A DNA stretch of 64,000 bases. It comes from Alphaproteobacteria bacterium (GTDB lineage Bacteria; Pseudomonadota; Alphaproteobacteria; Micropepsales; Micropepsaceae). The position numbers were made by a program, and so were the translations under genes. Each line of letters opens with the position of its first letter. The first letter of the stretch is position 1. Under the pieces are notes generated by a model. That model saw nothing but the letters and a program-made list of their open reading frames with translations, was not told the DNA's origin and did no database searches. Location of the stretch: positions 831,226 to 895,225 of the forward strand of contig JAFKEU010000004.1 of the NCBI GenBank assembly GCA_017308475.1, given 5' to 3'. Shown piece by piece: positions 43,750 to 51,196 of this stretch.

Positions 43750-45261
43750 ATGGTAATGGAACGGCTCGCCCTGCTCAAGTCGCTCACCTTCGGTACCCAG
43801 ATTGCAGAAGACGAGACGAATGAACTCGCCACCTACTTTGTCCAGACCGATCAATGGACGCGAATTTTTGAGGGACAGATCGATATCATTCGCGGCGAAA
43901 AGGGCGCCGGGAAAAGTGCGATTTATGCCACCCTCTTGGACAAGTCAGGGCAACTTTTCGACAAAGGCATCATCGTAGTCGCCGCTGAAAACCTGCGCGG
44001 CGCAACGGTGTTCAAAGACTTGGTTGCCGAGCCGCCGACCAGCGAGGCTGAGTTCATCGTCCTGTGGAAGCTGTATATCGTCACTATTGTGGCACAGCAA
44101 CTTCGGGACTTTGACGTCAAAGACGACAATACCGCGATGGTTACGCGCGCGCTGGAAGACGCCAAACTACTGGAAGCGGAATTCAGCCTCGCTCGTGTGC
44201 TGCGCAGCGTGCATGAATATGCCAAGCGCCTTGTTCGGGCCGAAGCCGTTGAGGGTGGGCTTACGTTTGACCCGACTACTGGTATCCCGGTCGGTGTGAC
44301 AGGCAGGATCGTTCTCAAGGAGCCATCCTCGGATGAGCGGCGATTGGGGGCGGTTTCCGTCGATGGGCTGTTTACGGCACTTGACGCCACCTTGACCAGA
44401 AATGGGCTTAAGGTCTGGGTGCTCTTTGACCGCCTCGACGTTGCCTTCATAGAAAATCACGACCTTGAAGCCAACGCTTTGCGCGCGCTGGTGCGCGCCT
44501 ATGCCGATGTCAGAAACATCGGAAATATCGGCCTTAAAATCTTCCTCCGGGAAGATATCTGGAACCGCATTACCGAAGCCGGTTTCCGCGAAGCGAGTCA
44601 TCTGATTCGCTATGTTGTTCTGGATTGGACGCCGCCATCGCTGCTTAACCTTATTATGAGGCGGCTATTGAGCAATAGAACCCTGGTGGACGAGTTCGGC
44701 ATTGACGCCGATAGTGTCTTGCAGAATGCTGGTAAACAACAGGAAATGTTTGATCGCTTTTTCCCACGACAGGTTGAGGAGGGAAAGCGCAAGGGCACGA
44801 CATTCAATTGGCTGATTTCCAGGTGTGCCGACGCAACCAAGAAAACCGCCCCGCGAGAGCTTGTCCATCTGCTGAACTGCATCCGCGATCAGGAAATAAA
44901 ACGGCTGGAACAGGGCGGCAATGCGCCGCTCGGCGATCAATTGTTCGATACCAGCGTCTTCAAGCTGGCCCTGCCTACCGTTTCGGACGCCCGGCTCGTA
45001 CAGTATCTGTATGCTGAATATCCGAAGCAGAAGCCATTTTTGGAAAAACTGGACAGGCAGAAGGCCGAGCAAACGCCAGAAAGCCTATCCGACTTGTGGG
45101 CACTTGATCGGGCTGCCGCGATTGCCAAGGCGCGCGAACTTGTTGATCTCGGATTTTTCGAGCAGCGAGGTACGAAAGACGAACCGACCTTCTGGGTGCC
45201 CTTCCTTTACCGCGATGCCCTCAGTTTGGTGCAGGGCAAGGCGGATAACGACGACGAATAG
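43750..45261 (+). CDS. P-loop ATPase, Sll1717-like family
   Basis: A 503-residue protein. Walker A is GEKGAGKSAI (about residue 52), a Walker B-like VWVLFDRLDVAF follows near 235, and a LKIFLREDIWNRI motif resembles the sensor/arginine region of AAA+/STAND-like NTPases. The C-terminal half shows no recognised domain. The family is uncharacterised; similar ATPases are scattered among bacteria in accessory DNA. Base composition is visibly lower in GC than the neighbours, consistent with transfer. ATG 43750 or 43756 is the start; the ribosome site is weak. It is flanked by repeats. Confidence 0.8.
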   Translation: MVMERLALLKSLTFGTQIAEDETNELATYFVQTDQWTRIFEGQIDIIRGEKGAGKSAIYATLLDKSGQLFDKGIIVVAAENLRGATVFKDLVAEPPTSEAEFIVLWKLYIVTIVAQQLRDFDVKDDNTAMVTRALEDAKLLEAEFSLARVLRSVHEYAKRLVRAEAVEGGLTFDPTTGIPVGVTGRIVLKEPSSDERRLGAVSVDGLFTALDATLTRNGLKVWVLFDRLDVAFIENHDLEANALRALVRAYADVRNIGNIGLKIFLREDIWNRITEAGFREASHLIRYVVLDWTPPSLLNLIMRRLLSNRTLVDEFGIDADSVLQNAGKQQEMFDRFFPRQVEEGKRKGTTFNWLISRCADATKKTAPRELVHLLNCIRDQEIKRLEQGGNAPLGDQLFDTSVFKLALPTVSDARLVQYLYAEYPKQKPFLEKLDRQKAEQTPESLSDLWALDRAAAIAKARELVDLGFFEQRGTKDEPTFWVPFLYRDALSLVQGKADNDDE

Positions 45262-45262
45262 C

Positions 45263-45434
45263 CGCGACAGCCGCAACTCGCGCACCCCAATCGCGTCAAG
45301 GCACTGGATCAGGTAGGCCGCAGTAAAGCTGCCTCTGGATAACTTGTTGCGGACGTTGACCTACTTCTCATCCATCCCGATTTCGGCCAGCTTTTCAACA
45401 AGTTGCGAGTAGGTCACGCCCCTGCGTTTTGGAA
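45263..45434 (-). pseudogene. DUF6471 gene fragment with in-frame stop
   Basis: The minus strand reads LPKRRGVTYSQLVEKLAEIG followed by MDEK, a TAG stop (45361-45363), then VNVRNKLSRGSFTAAYLIQ and CLDAIGVRELRL. Across the stop this matches the small DUF6471 family, whose members read like RRGVTYAQLAEKLAAIG...RNKISRG-F-A-F--QCL-AIG. The frame has no start codon and ends at the ATPase stop region. It is a broken remnant next to the mobile-looking segment. Confidence 0.65.
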
Positions 45435-45439
45435 GAATT

Positions 45440-45458
45440 GGGGTCAGAGTGGAATTTC
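45440..45458. repeat. short terminal repeat-like motif
   Basis: The motif GGGGTCAGAGTGGAATTTC lies directly at the end of the DUF6471 fragment and 1 base before the next gene's stop codon. Sequences of this type are often seen at the edges of small mobile or REP-derived elements. With the CCCCGGAATTCC units at 43631-43658 it brackets the ATPase gene. Confidence 0.45.
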
Positions 45459-45459
45459 G

Positions 45460-45900
45460 TCAGCCGGTCAGCCAGTTCACCGCCTCGGCGCGGTCGGTGA
45501 AGGCGCGGTGGCGCGTGCGGCCGAACAGCGCCGAGACCGCCCTGATGATGGCGCCGAACTCGCTGTTGCGGATCAGATAGGCCACCCAGGATTTCTCGGG
45601 CGACTCCCCCGCCCAGTCGGCGACCTGGCTCATCCGGGTCAGGGAGGCCCAGTCGATCACCCCGAAATAGCGGGTCAGGTCGACCAGCGTCTTCATGCTC
45701 AACTTCAGCCAGCCCTGGCGGCGGCCGGTCTCCAGCGCCTCGATCACCAGGTCGCAGCCGGGTTCGCCCACCAGCACGATCAGCATGCGCTCGCCCCGGG
45801 CGGTGATGGAGACGGTGCTGCCGCCCCCGCCCAGCACAAGCCGGTGCGCGTCATCGCCGCCGGCGTCCCCATCGCCGGAATAAACTGCCGCCCCATCCAT
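45460..45900 (-). CDS. hypothetical protein, SpoIIAA-like fold suspected
   Basis: A 146-residue protein. The C-terminal half (LTRYFGVIDWASLTRMSQVA... through RAFTDRAEAVNWL) resembles the ending of STAS/SpoIIAA-like proteins, where a final A-x-x-WL is common. The N-terminus (MDGAAVYSGDGDAGG) is low complexity. ATG 45900 fits; longer versions have no support. It stands alone next to the tRNA, after the repeat island. Function unknown. Confidence 0.6.
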   Translation of the reverse strand: MDGAAVYSGDGDAGGDDAHRLVLGGGGSTVSITARGERMLIVLVGEPGCDLVIEALETGRRQGWLKLSMKTLVDLTRYFGVIDWASLTRMSQVADWAGESPEKSWVAYLIRNSEFGAIIRAVSALFGRTRHRAFTDRAEAVNWLTG

Positions 45901-46026
45901 CGGCGGACTATGGCGTGAAGCGCGTGACCGGCGCAAACACCTGATTGGAGGAGGAGGACGCCAATTTGGCGGCGACAGCGTTAACGGGCGCACGCGGCGA
46001 TTGCGGGATTGGGTGTGGCCGCCTGG

Positions 46027-46062
46027 CATTTTTTCGCACGCGCGAAGCGCGGCGAAAAAATG
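46027..46062. other. long inverted repeat downstream of the tRNA
   Basis: CATTTTTTCGC and GCGAAAAAATG form a perfect 11-bp stem around an inner CGCGC-GAA-GCGCG hairpin, directly 3' of the tRNA-Met gene. The T-run is on the 5' arm on either strand, so it is not a standard intrinsic terminator. It may still end tRNA transcription or aid 3' processing. Confidence 0.6.
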
Positions 46063-46135
46063 GTAGCACCGGACGGATTTGAACCGCCGACCAAGGGATT
46101 ATGATTCCCCTGCTCTACCGCTGAGCTACGGTGCC
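46061..46135 (-). tRNA. tRNA-Met (CAT)
   Basis: A 75-base cloverleaf is read on the minus strand. It has acceptor arms GGCACCG/CGGTGCT, D arm GCTC/GAGC, anticodon arm GGGGA-ATCATAA-TCCCT with anticodon CAT, T arm GGCGG-TTCAAAT-CCGTC, and a genome-encoded CCA. G1-U72 pairing rather than an initiator-type mismatch supports elongator Met; a tRNA-Ile2 (with lysidine at C34) cannot be wholly excluded. Confidence 0.93.
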
Positions 46136-46191
46136 ACGGCTCACTCTCGAAAGAGCGAAGGCGCGCATGTAGGAGGCGGCACCCCACCGTG

Positions 46192-46665
46192 TCAAGATTG
46201 GCCGGGAAGGGGCGGAAAATCCCGCGATTCCAGTACCATGCGCCGCGCCGGGCCGAACAGGGTGTCGGCCATTCCCGCTGGCCGGAAGCCCAGTCTTTCA
46301 TAGAAGCCTTCGGCCAGGGGATTGGCCACGGTTTGAAGCCGGGCGCCCGCCAATTTTTTCAGGCGCGCGCAGGCATCGGCGATCAGGGCACGCCCGATGC
46401 CCCGGCGCCAGTGTTCCGGCTCGACAAACAATCCGTCCAGTTCGAACAGCGCCGGCCCGCGCGGCAGCACCACGCTGAAGCCCAGCGCGCGGCCGTGCGC
46501 CTCGGCCACGCGCACATGGCCGCCCGCCAGGTGCGCGCGGGGCAGTTCGATCACGTCGGGATTTTCCAGAAGCTGCCGGCGGTATTCGGCGTATTCCAGC
46601 GAGGCGCGGCGCTGGAGTTCTTCCAGGGCGTGGCGCTCCTCGGTGCGCCCCTCGCGGATGATCAT
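46192..46665 (-). CDS. GNAT-family N-acetyltransferase
   Basis: A 157-residue GNAT-fold protein. The acetyl-CoA motif A is [39 protein letters not shown] marks the C-terminal strand. The acceptor is unknown. The ATG at 46665 overlaps the mnmA stop by four bases (ATGA), so the two are probably coupled. Proximity to mnmA suggests only operon sharing, not function. Confidence 0.85.
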   Translation of the reverse strand: MIIREGRTEERHALEELQRRASLEYAEYRRQLLENPDVIELPRAHLAGGHVRVAEAHGRALGFSVVLPRGPALFELDGLFVEPEHWRRGIGRALIADACARLKKLAGARLQTVANPLAEGFYERLGFRPAGMADTLFGPARRMVLESRDFPPLPGQS

Positions 46666-47768
46666 GCCGCGGCGGCGCGCGACCGGGCGATCCAGCCGCC
46701 ACCCAGCACGCGGCTGCCTTCGGCGCCGTAAAACACACAGGCCTGGCCCGGCGCGATCGCCTCTTCCGGCGCGGCCAGTTCGACCCGCGCCGCACCATCT
46801 GCCAGCGGCGTGACCGTGGCGGCCACCGGCGGGCGCATGGAGCGCACTTTTACCCGCGCGGCGAAGGGCGCATCCTGCGGGGCCAGCCAGTTCACGCCAT
46901 GCAGTTCGATGGTCGAGGAGGCAAGCGCGCTGCGCGGGCCCACCACCACGCGGGCATTGACCGCATCCAGCTTCAGCACGAACAGCGGCTCGCTGTTGCC
47001 GGAGAGACCCAGGCCCTTCCTCTGGCCGACGGTGAAATGGGTGATGCCGTCATGGCGGCCCAGCACCGTGCCATTCAGATCGACGATCTCACCCGGCCGC
47101 GCCGCATCCGGGCGGATGCGATCGACGATATTGGTGTAACGCCCGTCGGGCACGAAGCAGATGTCCTGGCTGTCGGGCTTGGCGGCATTGACCAGGCCCA
47201 GCTCGGCGGCGATGGCGCGGACATCGCGCTTGTCCATGTCGCCCAAGGGAAAGCGCAGATAGTCCAGCTGGCCCTGCGTGGTGGCGAACAGGAAATAGCT
47301 CTGGTCGCGCGCGGCGTCGGCGGCGGCGTGGAGTTCGGCGCCATGCGAGCCTTCCACCCGGCGCACATAATGGCCGGTGGCCATCGCCTCGGCGCCCAGC
47401 TCGCGCGCGGTGTCCAAGAGGTCGGCGAACTTGACCTTTTCGTTGCAGCGGACGCAGGGGATCGGCGTTTGCCCGCGCGCGTAGGTGTCGGCGAAATCCT
47501 TCACCACGCTTTCGCGGAAGCGCGCTTCGTAATCCAGCACGTAATGGGCGATGCCCAGGGACGCGGCCACGCGGCGCGCATCGGCGATGTCGGCACCGGC
47601 ACAGCAGGCGCCCTTGCGCGCGGGCGCCGCCGATGACGGATAAAGCTGAAGCGTGATGCCGATCACTTCGTAGCCCTGCTTCTTGAGCAGAGCCGCGGTG
47701 ACGGAGGAGTCGACTCCTCCGGACATGGCCGCAACAACGCGGCTTCCGGGCTTCAGGCGGCTTTCCAT
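46662..47768 (-). CDS. mnmA: tRNA-specific 2-thiouridylase
   Basis: Installs the 2-thio group of mnm5s2U34 in tRNA-Lys, -Glu and -Gln. The PP-loop is [18 protein letters not shown]. The catalytic cysteines appear in [12 protein letters not shown] and in [11 protein letters not shown], and MATGHYVRR is the tRNA-side motif. ATG 47768 ([11 protein letters not shown]) is chosen although the frame is open to 47804. It is followed by the overlapping GNAT gene. Confidence 0.95.
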   Translation of the reverse strand: MESRLKPGSRVVAAMSGGVDSSVTAALLKKQGYEVIGITLQLYPSSAAPARKGACCAGADIADARRVAASLGIAHYVLDYEARFRESVVKDFADTYARGQTPIPCVRCNEKVKFADLLDTARELGAEAMATGHYVRRVEGSHGAELHAAADAARDQSYFLFATTQGQLDYLRFPLGDMDKRDVRAIAAELGLVNAAKPDSQDICFVPDGRYTNIVDRIRPDAARPGEIVDLNGTVLGRHDGITHFTVGQRKGLGLSGNSEPLFVLKLDAVNARVVVGPRSALASSTIELHGVNWLAPQDAPFAARVKVRSMRPPVAATVTPLADGAARVELAAPEEAIAPGQACVFYGAEGSRVLGGGWIARSRAAAA

Positions 47769-47835
47769 GGCGGGTGCTATAGGCGGGCGCCGCCGGAACC
47801 GCAAGAATAGCCTGTTTCCCAGCCTTTACAGGGCC

Positions 47836-48789
47836 TTAGTGCCCCGAAACCGGCAGGTAGTTCAGCAGCGAAATCTGGTTCAGGCTGGAAGTGACGGCCA
47901 GCGCCGCCTGAAGCTGGGTCTGGTTCATCGACAGCTGGGTGGCCGCCTTGGCCATGTCGGTGCCCTGGATCTTGTCCACGAAGCCGGAATAAAGCGTATT
48001 CATCGCGGTCTGCTGGGCCGTCGCGTCGGTCAGCCGGTTGCTGACATAGCCGTTGGCGGCGGTGATGTTGTTGAGCCCGGTTGCGACCTGGGTGGCGCTG
48101 GCGATGGTGGAGGTCAGGAACGTGTCCTGCGCCTGGCTGAGGCCGCCGCCGGCCGCGAAATTGCCGGTGGGACCGGCATCGAAGCCGGCGATGTCCTTGA
48201 AGGCCTGCATCAGCTGGGTGCCGATGTCCGAGGCGGTCAGGCCATAGCTGACATTGACACCGTCGGCCACCTGGACCGATTTCTTGAAGTCGCCATTGGC
48301 GAAGGCCTGGGACGTGGCGGGCAAAGCCATCAGGTCCGAGAGCGAGGTCACGGTGAGGGGCGCGGTGTCGGTGCGGCCGCCGGAATAGATGTAGTCGCCA
48401 TTGGCGTCCTTGGAATTGAGCACCGAAACCGCCTGGTCGAACAGGCTCTGCACCTGCGTCATCAGGCTGGTGGCGTCGTTGTTGCCCAAGGCGTCGTTCA
48501 CCGTGGTGCGCAGCTTCTGGGCGATGTCCGACAGGGTGGAAAGCTGGTCGTCCTGCAGGTTCACCTGGGTCTGGGCCATGCCGGTGGCGGACTGGTAGGC
48601 GGTGTTGCGCTGGTTGGCCGATATGGTGGCGGTGAGAATCTGGGCCTGGCCGCCGAAGCCGGCATAGGTGGTGGCGTTCACGCCCGAGGCGATCGAAGTC
48701 TGGGTCTGGTCCAGGGCGCTGGAGGCCGACTGGATCTGGCGCAGGAACTGGGCGGTCTGGGTGGCGCTGGCGACGCGGTCGATGCTCAT
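47836..48789 (-). CDS. flgL: flagellar hook-filament junction protein FlgL
   Basis: HAP3, which joins hook and filament. The N-terminal flagellin-like coiled coil begins MSIDRVASATQTAQFLRQI, and the C-terminal coil ends with AATQLSMNQTQLQAALAVTSSLNQISLLNYL, as in the family. The 317-residue length fits. It lies 12 bases after flgK on the same strand, so flgK-flgL is one operon driven by the sigma-54-type promoter upstream of flgK. Confidence 0.92.
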   Translation of the reverse strand: MSIDRVASATQTAQFLRQIQSASSALDQTQTSIASGVNATTYAGFGGQAQILTATISANQRNTAYQSATGMAQTQVNLQDDQLSTLSDIAQKLRTTVNDALGNNDATSLMTQVQSLFDQAVSVLNSKDANGDYIYSGGRTDTAPLTVTSLSDLMALPATSQAFANGDFKKSVQVADGVNVSYGLTASDIGTQLMQAFKDIAGFDAGPTGNFAAGGGLSQAQDTFLTSTIASATQVATGLNNITAANGYVSNRLTDATAQQTAMNTLYSGFVDKIQGTDMAKAATQLSMNQTQLQAALAVTSSLNQISLLNYLPVSGH

Positions 48790-48801
48790 GCGGGCAAGTC
48801 C

Positions 48802-50940
48802 TTACTGAATCTGGAGCAGCGTGTCGTAAAGCTGGCCCACCACCGACAGAAGGCGCGCGCCGGCGGCATAGGCCTGCTGATAGGTGGTGAGGTTGGTCAG
48901 CTCTTCATCCAGGTTGACGCCGGAATTGGAGGACAGGCGCGACTGGGCCTCGGCCAGGCGGTCGTCCTGCGTGGTCTGGTTGGCGGTGACGCTGTTCGAT
49001 TGGGTTGAGACGTTCTGGTAGAAACTCGCCACATAGTCGGAGAGCGAGGCGGTCTGCGCCGCCATCCCGCCGGCGGCGGCAAAGCTGCGGCTGCTATTGA
49101 GGACATTCTGCATGGCGACGGCGCCGGAATTGTCGCCCGCGTTCAGCACAACATCGCCCACCGCGCTGGTGCCCGTGATCTGCGGCTGGCCGAAGCCCAG
49201 CATCCCCGGATTGCCCGCAACCTGGGAGGCGACGGCAAAGCCCGACGCCTGGCCCGCCTGGGCGCCGCTGCCCAGGCCGAACAGCTGGCTGAAGGAAAGG
49301 CCAGTGGCGCCGCGCTGGGTGGAATCGCTGGTGACGTTGAGCGCGTAATCCGAATAGAGCGCCGAATTGGCGCTGGAGAGCGAGCCGTCCGGGTTAAGTG
49401 TGAAGGAGACCGCGCCGCCCATGGCGGAGTTGAGCGCACTGACCACATTGCCCACGGTCATGCCCGCGGCGGTGGTGACCGAAACCTGCTTGACGATGTC
49501 GCCGTCCGGGCCCTTGAGGCTCAACGAGATCACCCCGCCCGCGGCAAGGCCGCTGGCGTCGGAAGCCGAAAGGCCGGTGGCGGTCACCGAAGGGGACTGG
49601 GCCTTGAACACGTCGTTCAGCCCGAAGAACTGCGAAAAGCCCACGCCGCCGCGCGAGGACGGCGTCGTGGCATCGTCCTGGACCACAAGGCCGTTGCCGC
49701 CCGCGGCGGTGAGCGAGAGGGTGCCGTTGCTGAAACTGGCGGTGCCGTTCGCGCCCAGCGCGCTGTTCAGCGCGGTCACGAAACTGCCGACGGTCGTGCC
49801 GGTGGCGCCCACGACGCTGCCGTTGACGGAGATGGTGCCGGCGCCGAAATCCACGTCCACGCGCTGGACCAGCTTGCCGCTGCTGTCGGTCACCGCCAGG
49901 GTGGTCTTGCCGCTGAAGTTCAGGGCGTCGCCGGTCAGAAGGCCGGTGTTGCGGCCGGTCAGGCTGGACGGCGGGGGATAGGCGGCGTTGGCGTTGGCCT
50001 GGGCGTTGAAGGCCAGCGCGGTCTGCTGGGCCAGGCTTCCCAGGCTGTCGCCGAGCCCGCCCAGCACCTGGTCGCGCATGTCGATCATGCCCTTGAGCGA
50101 GCCGCCCGAAAGATGCGGGTCCAGCGCCTGGACCGCGCCGATCGGCTGGCCGGTCTGGGGATTGATGTCCTGCATGGTGATGTTGCCATAGGACCCGTTC
50201 GTGGCACCGCCGCCATAGCTGAGCTGGGCATAGGTGTTGCTGACCAGGTTCATGCCGTCGCCGGTGGAGACGATCACGCTGCCGTCGGACTGCTCGGTGG
50301 AGCGGACGTCCATCACCTTGGACAGGTTGGAGAGCGCGACGTCGCGCTGGTCGAGAAGGGCGGAAGGCTCGCTGCCTGACGCGCTGGCGCTGCGGATCTG
50401 CTGGTTGAGGTCGTAGATCTGCTTGATCAGCTGGTTGGTGGAGCCGATGGTGTTGACGGCCTGCTGGTCGACCTGGGTGCGCAGCGAGGAGATGGTGCTG
50501 GAGACATTGGAAAAGGTCGAGGCCAGGTTGTTCAGCGCCGACATCACCGCGGTGCGGCTGGCGCCGGCGGAGGGCGCCTGGGAGGCGGTGGCATAGGCCG
50601 AGGACAGATCGTTGAGCTGCGAGGCCAGAGACTGATTGTCGCCGGGTGCGCCCAGAAGGCCGTTGAGCTGGCTGAAGAAGCCGGCCTGGGTATCGTAATT
50701 GGCGGCGCTGGCGCCGGCCGAGAGCGTTTCCTGGCTGAGATACTGGCTGGCAACACGCTCGATGGAAGCAATGTCCACGCCCACCAGCTGGCCGGCCGCG
50801 GCCAGCGTCTGCTGGTTGACCACACGGCGCGCATAACCATCGGTATTCAGGTTGGCGACGTTGTTCGAGACAACGCCCAGCGCGGTACTGTTGGTCCTCA
50901 GCGCGGAAAGGGCGCTTGCGGCAATTCCGTTCAGGCTCAC
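48802..50940 (-). CDS. flgK: flagellar hook-associated protein FlgK
   Basis: HAP1 of the hook-filament junction. The N-terminus VSLNGIAASALSALRTNSTALGVVSNNVANLNTDGYARR is the flagellar rod/hook motif, and the C-terminus EELTNLTTYQQAYAAGARLLSVV pairs with it. A large serine/glycine-rich centre lies between. The start is GTG 50940, without a clear ribosome site; upstream frame sequence does not look like FlgK. It is 712 residues long, rather large. It is transcribed divergently from fliK. Confidence 0.93.
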   Translation of the reverse strand: MSLNGIAASALSALRTNSTALGVVSNNVANLNTDGYARRVVNQQTLAAAGQLVGVDIASIERVASQYLSQETLSAGASAANYDTQAGFFSQLNGLLGAPGDNQSLASQLNDLSSAYATASQAPSAGASRTAVMSALNNLASTFSNVSSTISSLRTQVDQQAVNTIGSTNQLIKQIYDLNQQIRSASASGSEPSALLDQRDVALSNLSKVMDVRSTEQSDGSVIVSTGDGMNLVSNTYAQLSYGGGATNGSYGNITMQDINPQTGQPIGAVQALDPHLSGGSLKGMIDMRDQVLGGLGDSLGSLAQQTALAFNAQANANAAYPPPSSLTGRNTGLLTGDALNFSGKTTLAVTDSSGKLVQRVDVDFGAGTISVNGSVVGATGTTVGSFVTALNSALGANGTASFSNGTLSLTAAGGNGLVVQDDATTPSSRGGVGFSQFFGLNDVFKAQSPSVTATGLSASDASGLAAGGVISLSLKGPDGDIVKQVSVTTAAGMTVGNVVSALNSAMGGAVSFTLNPDGSLSSANSALYSDYALNVTSDSTQRGATGLSFSQLFGLGSGAQAGQASGFAVASQVAGNPGMLGFGQPQITGTSAVGDVVLNAGDNSGAVAMQNVLNSSRSFAAAGGMAAQTASLSDYVASFYQNVSTQSNSVTANQTTQDDRLAEAQSRLSSNSGVNLDEELTNLTTYQQAYAAGARLLSVVGQLYDTLLQIQ

Positions 50941-50979
50941 GGGCGAAAAATCCGATGCTGTGTTGCCGAACCCACCGTC

Positions 50980-50994
50980 GCAAGCCCCGTGCCA
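50980..50994 (-). promoter_or_regulatory. sigma-54-type promoter of flgKL
   Basis: Read on the minus strand: TGGCACGGGGCTTGC. This matches the sigma-54 consensus TGGCACG-N4-TTGC exactly, with GG-N10-GC spacing. The -12 GC ends about 40 bases before the flgK GTG. It is expected to need an activator such as FlbD. Confidence 0.85.
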
Positions 50995-51160
50995 TGTCGC
51001 GGCGGCGGATTCGGCCCGGAAAATCCGGCTTTCCCGGCCAGACACGGCAGGGCGCAAGGGCGGCAGAGTTTGCCGCACCGGCATCTGTTGCCCGTCCTTT
51101 CCCGCCACGCGTGACCGGGAGCTCGCAGAAAAATTCAGACAAACCGGGCCTGGAAGGCAC

Positions 51161-51175
51161 TGGCCTGACGCTTGC
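51161..51175 (+). promoter_or_regulatory. sigma-54-type promoter of fliK-flgD-flgE
   Basis: TGGCCTGACGCTTGC on the plus strand has the GG-N10-GC spacing and TGGC/TTGC cores of sigma-54 promoters. The -12 element ends only 21 bases before the fliK ATG, so the expected transcript would start about 10 bases upstream of it, an unusually short leader. Confidence 0.75.
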
Positions 51176-51196
51176 TATGACCAACCGCGGATCATC

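Noticed and set aside
43750..45261. Calling the P-loop ATPase an antiphage system
   Set aside because: It is a lone gene with no nuclease, reverse transcriptase or other effector partner; the claim would rest on location only.
46027..46062. Rho-independent terminator for the tRNA
   Set aside because: The stem is strong, but the T-run is on the 5' arm and an A-run follows the stem on each strand, so it does not fit the standard model.
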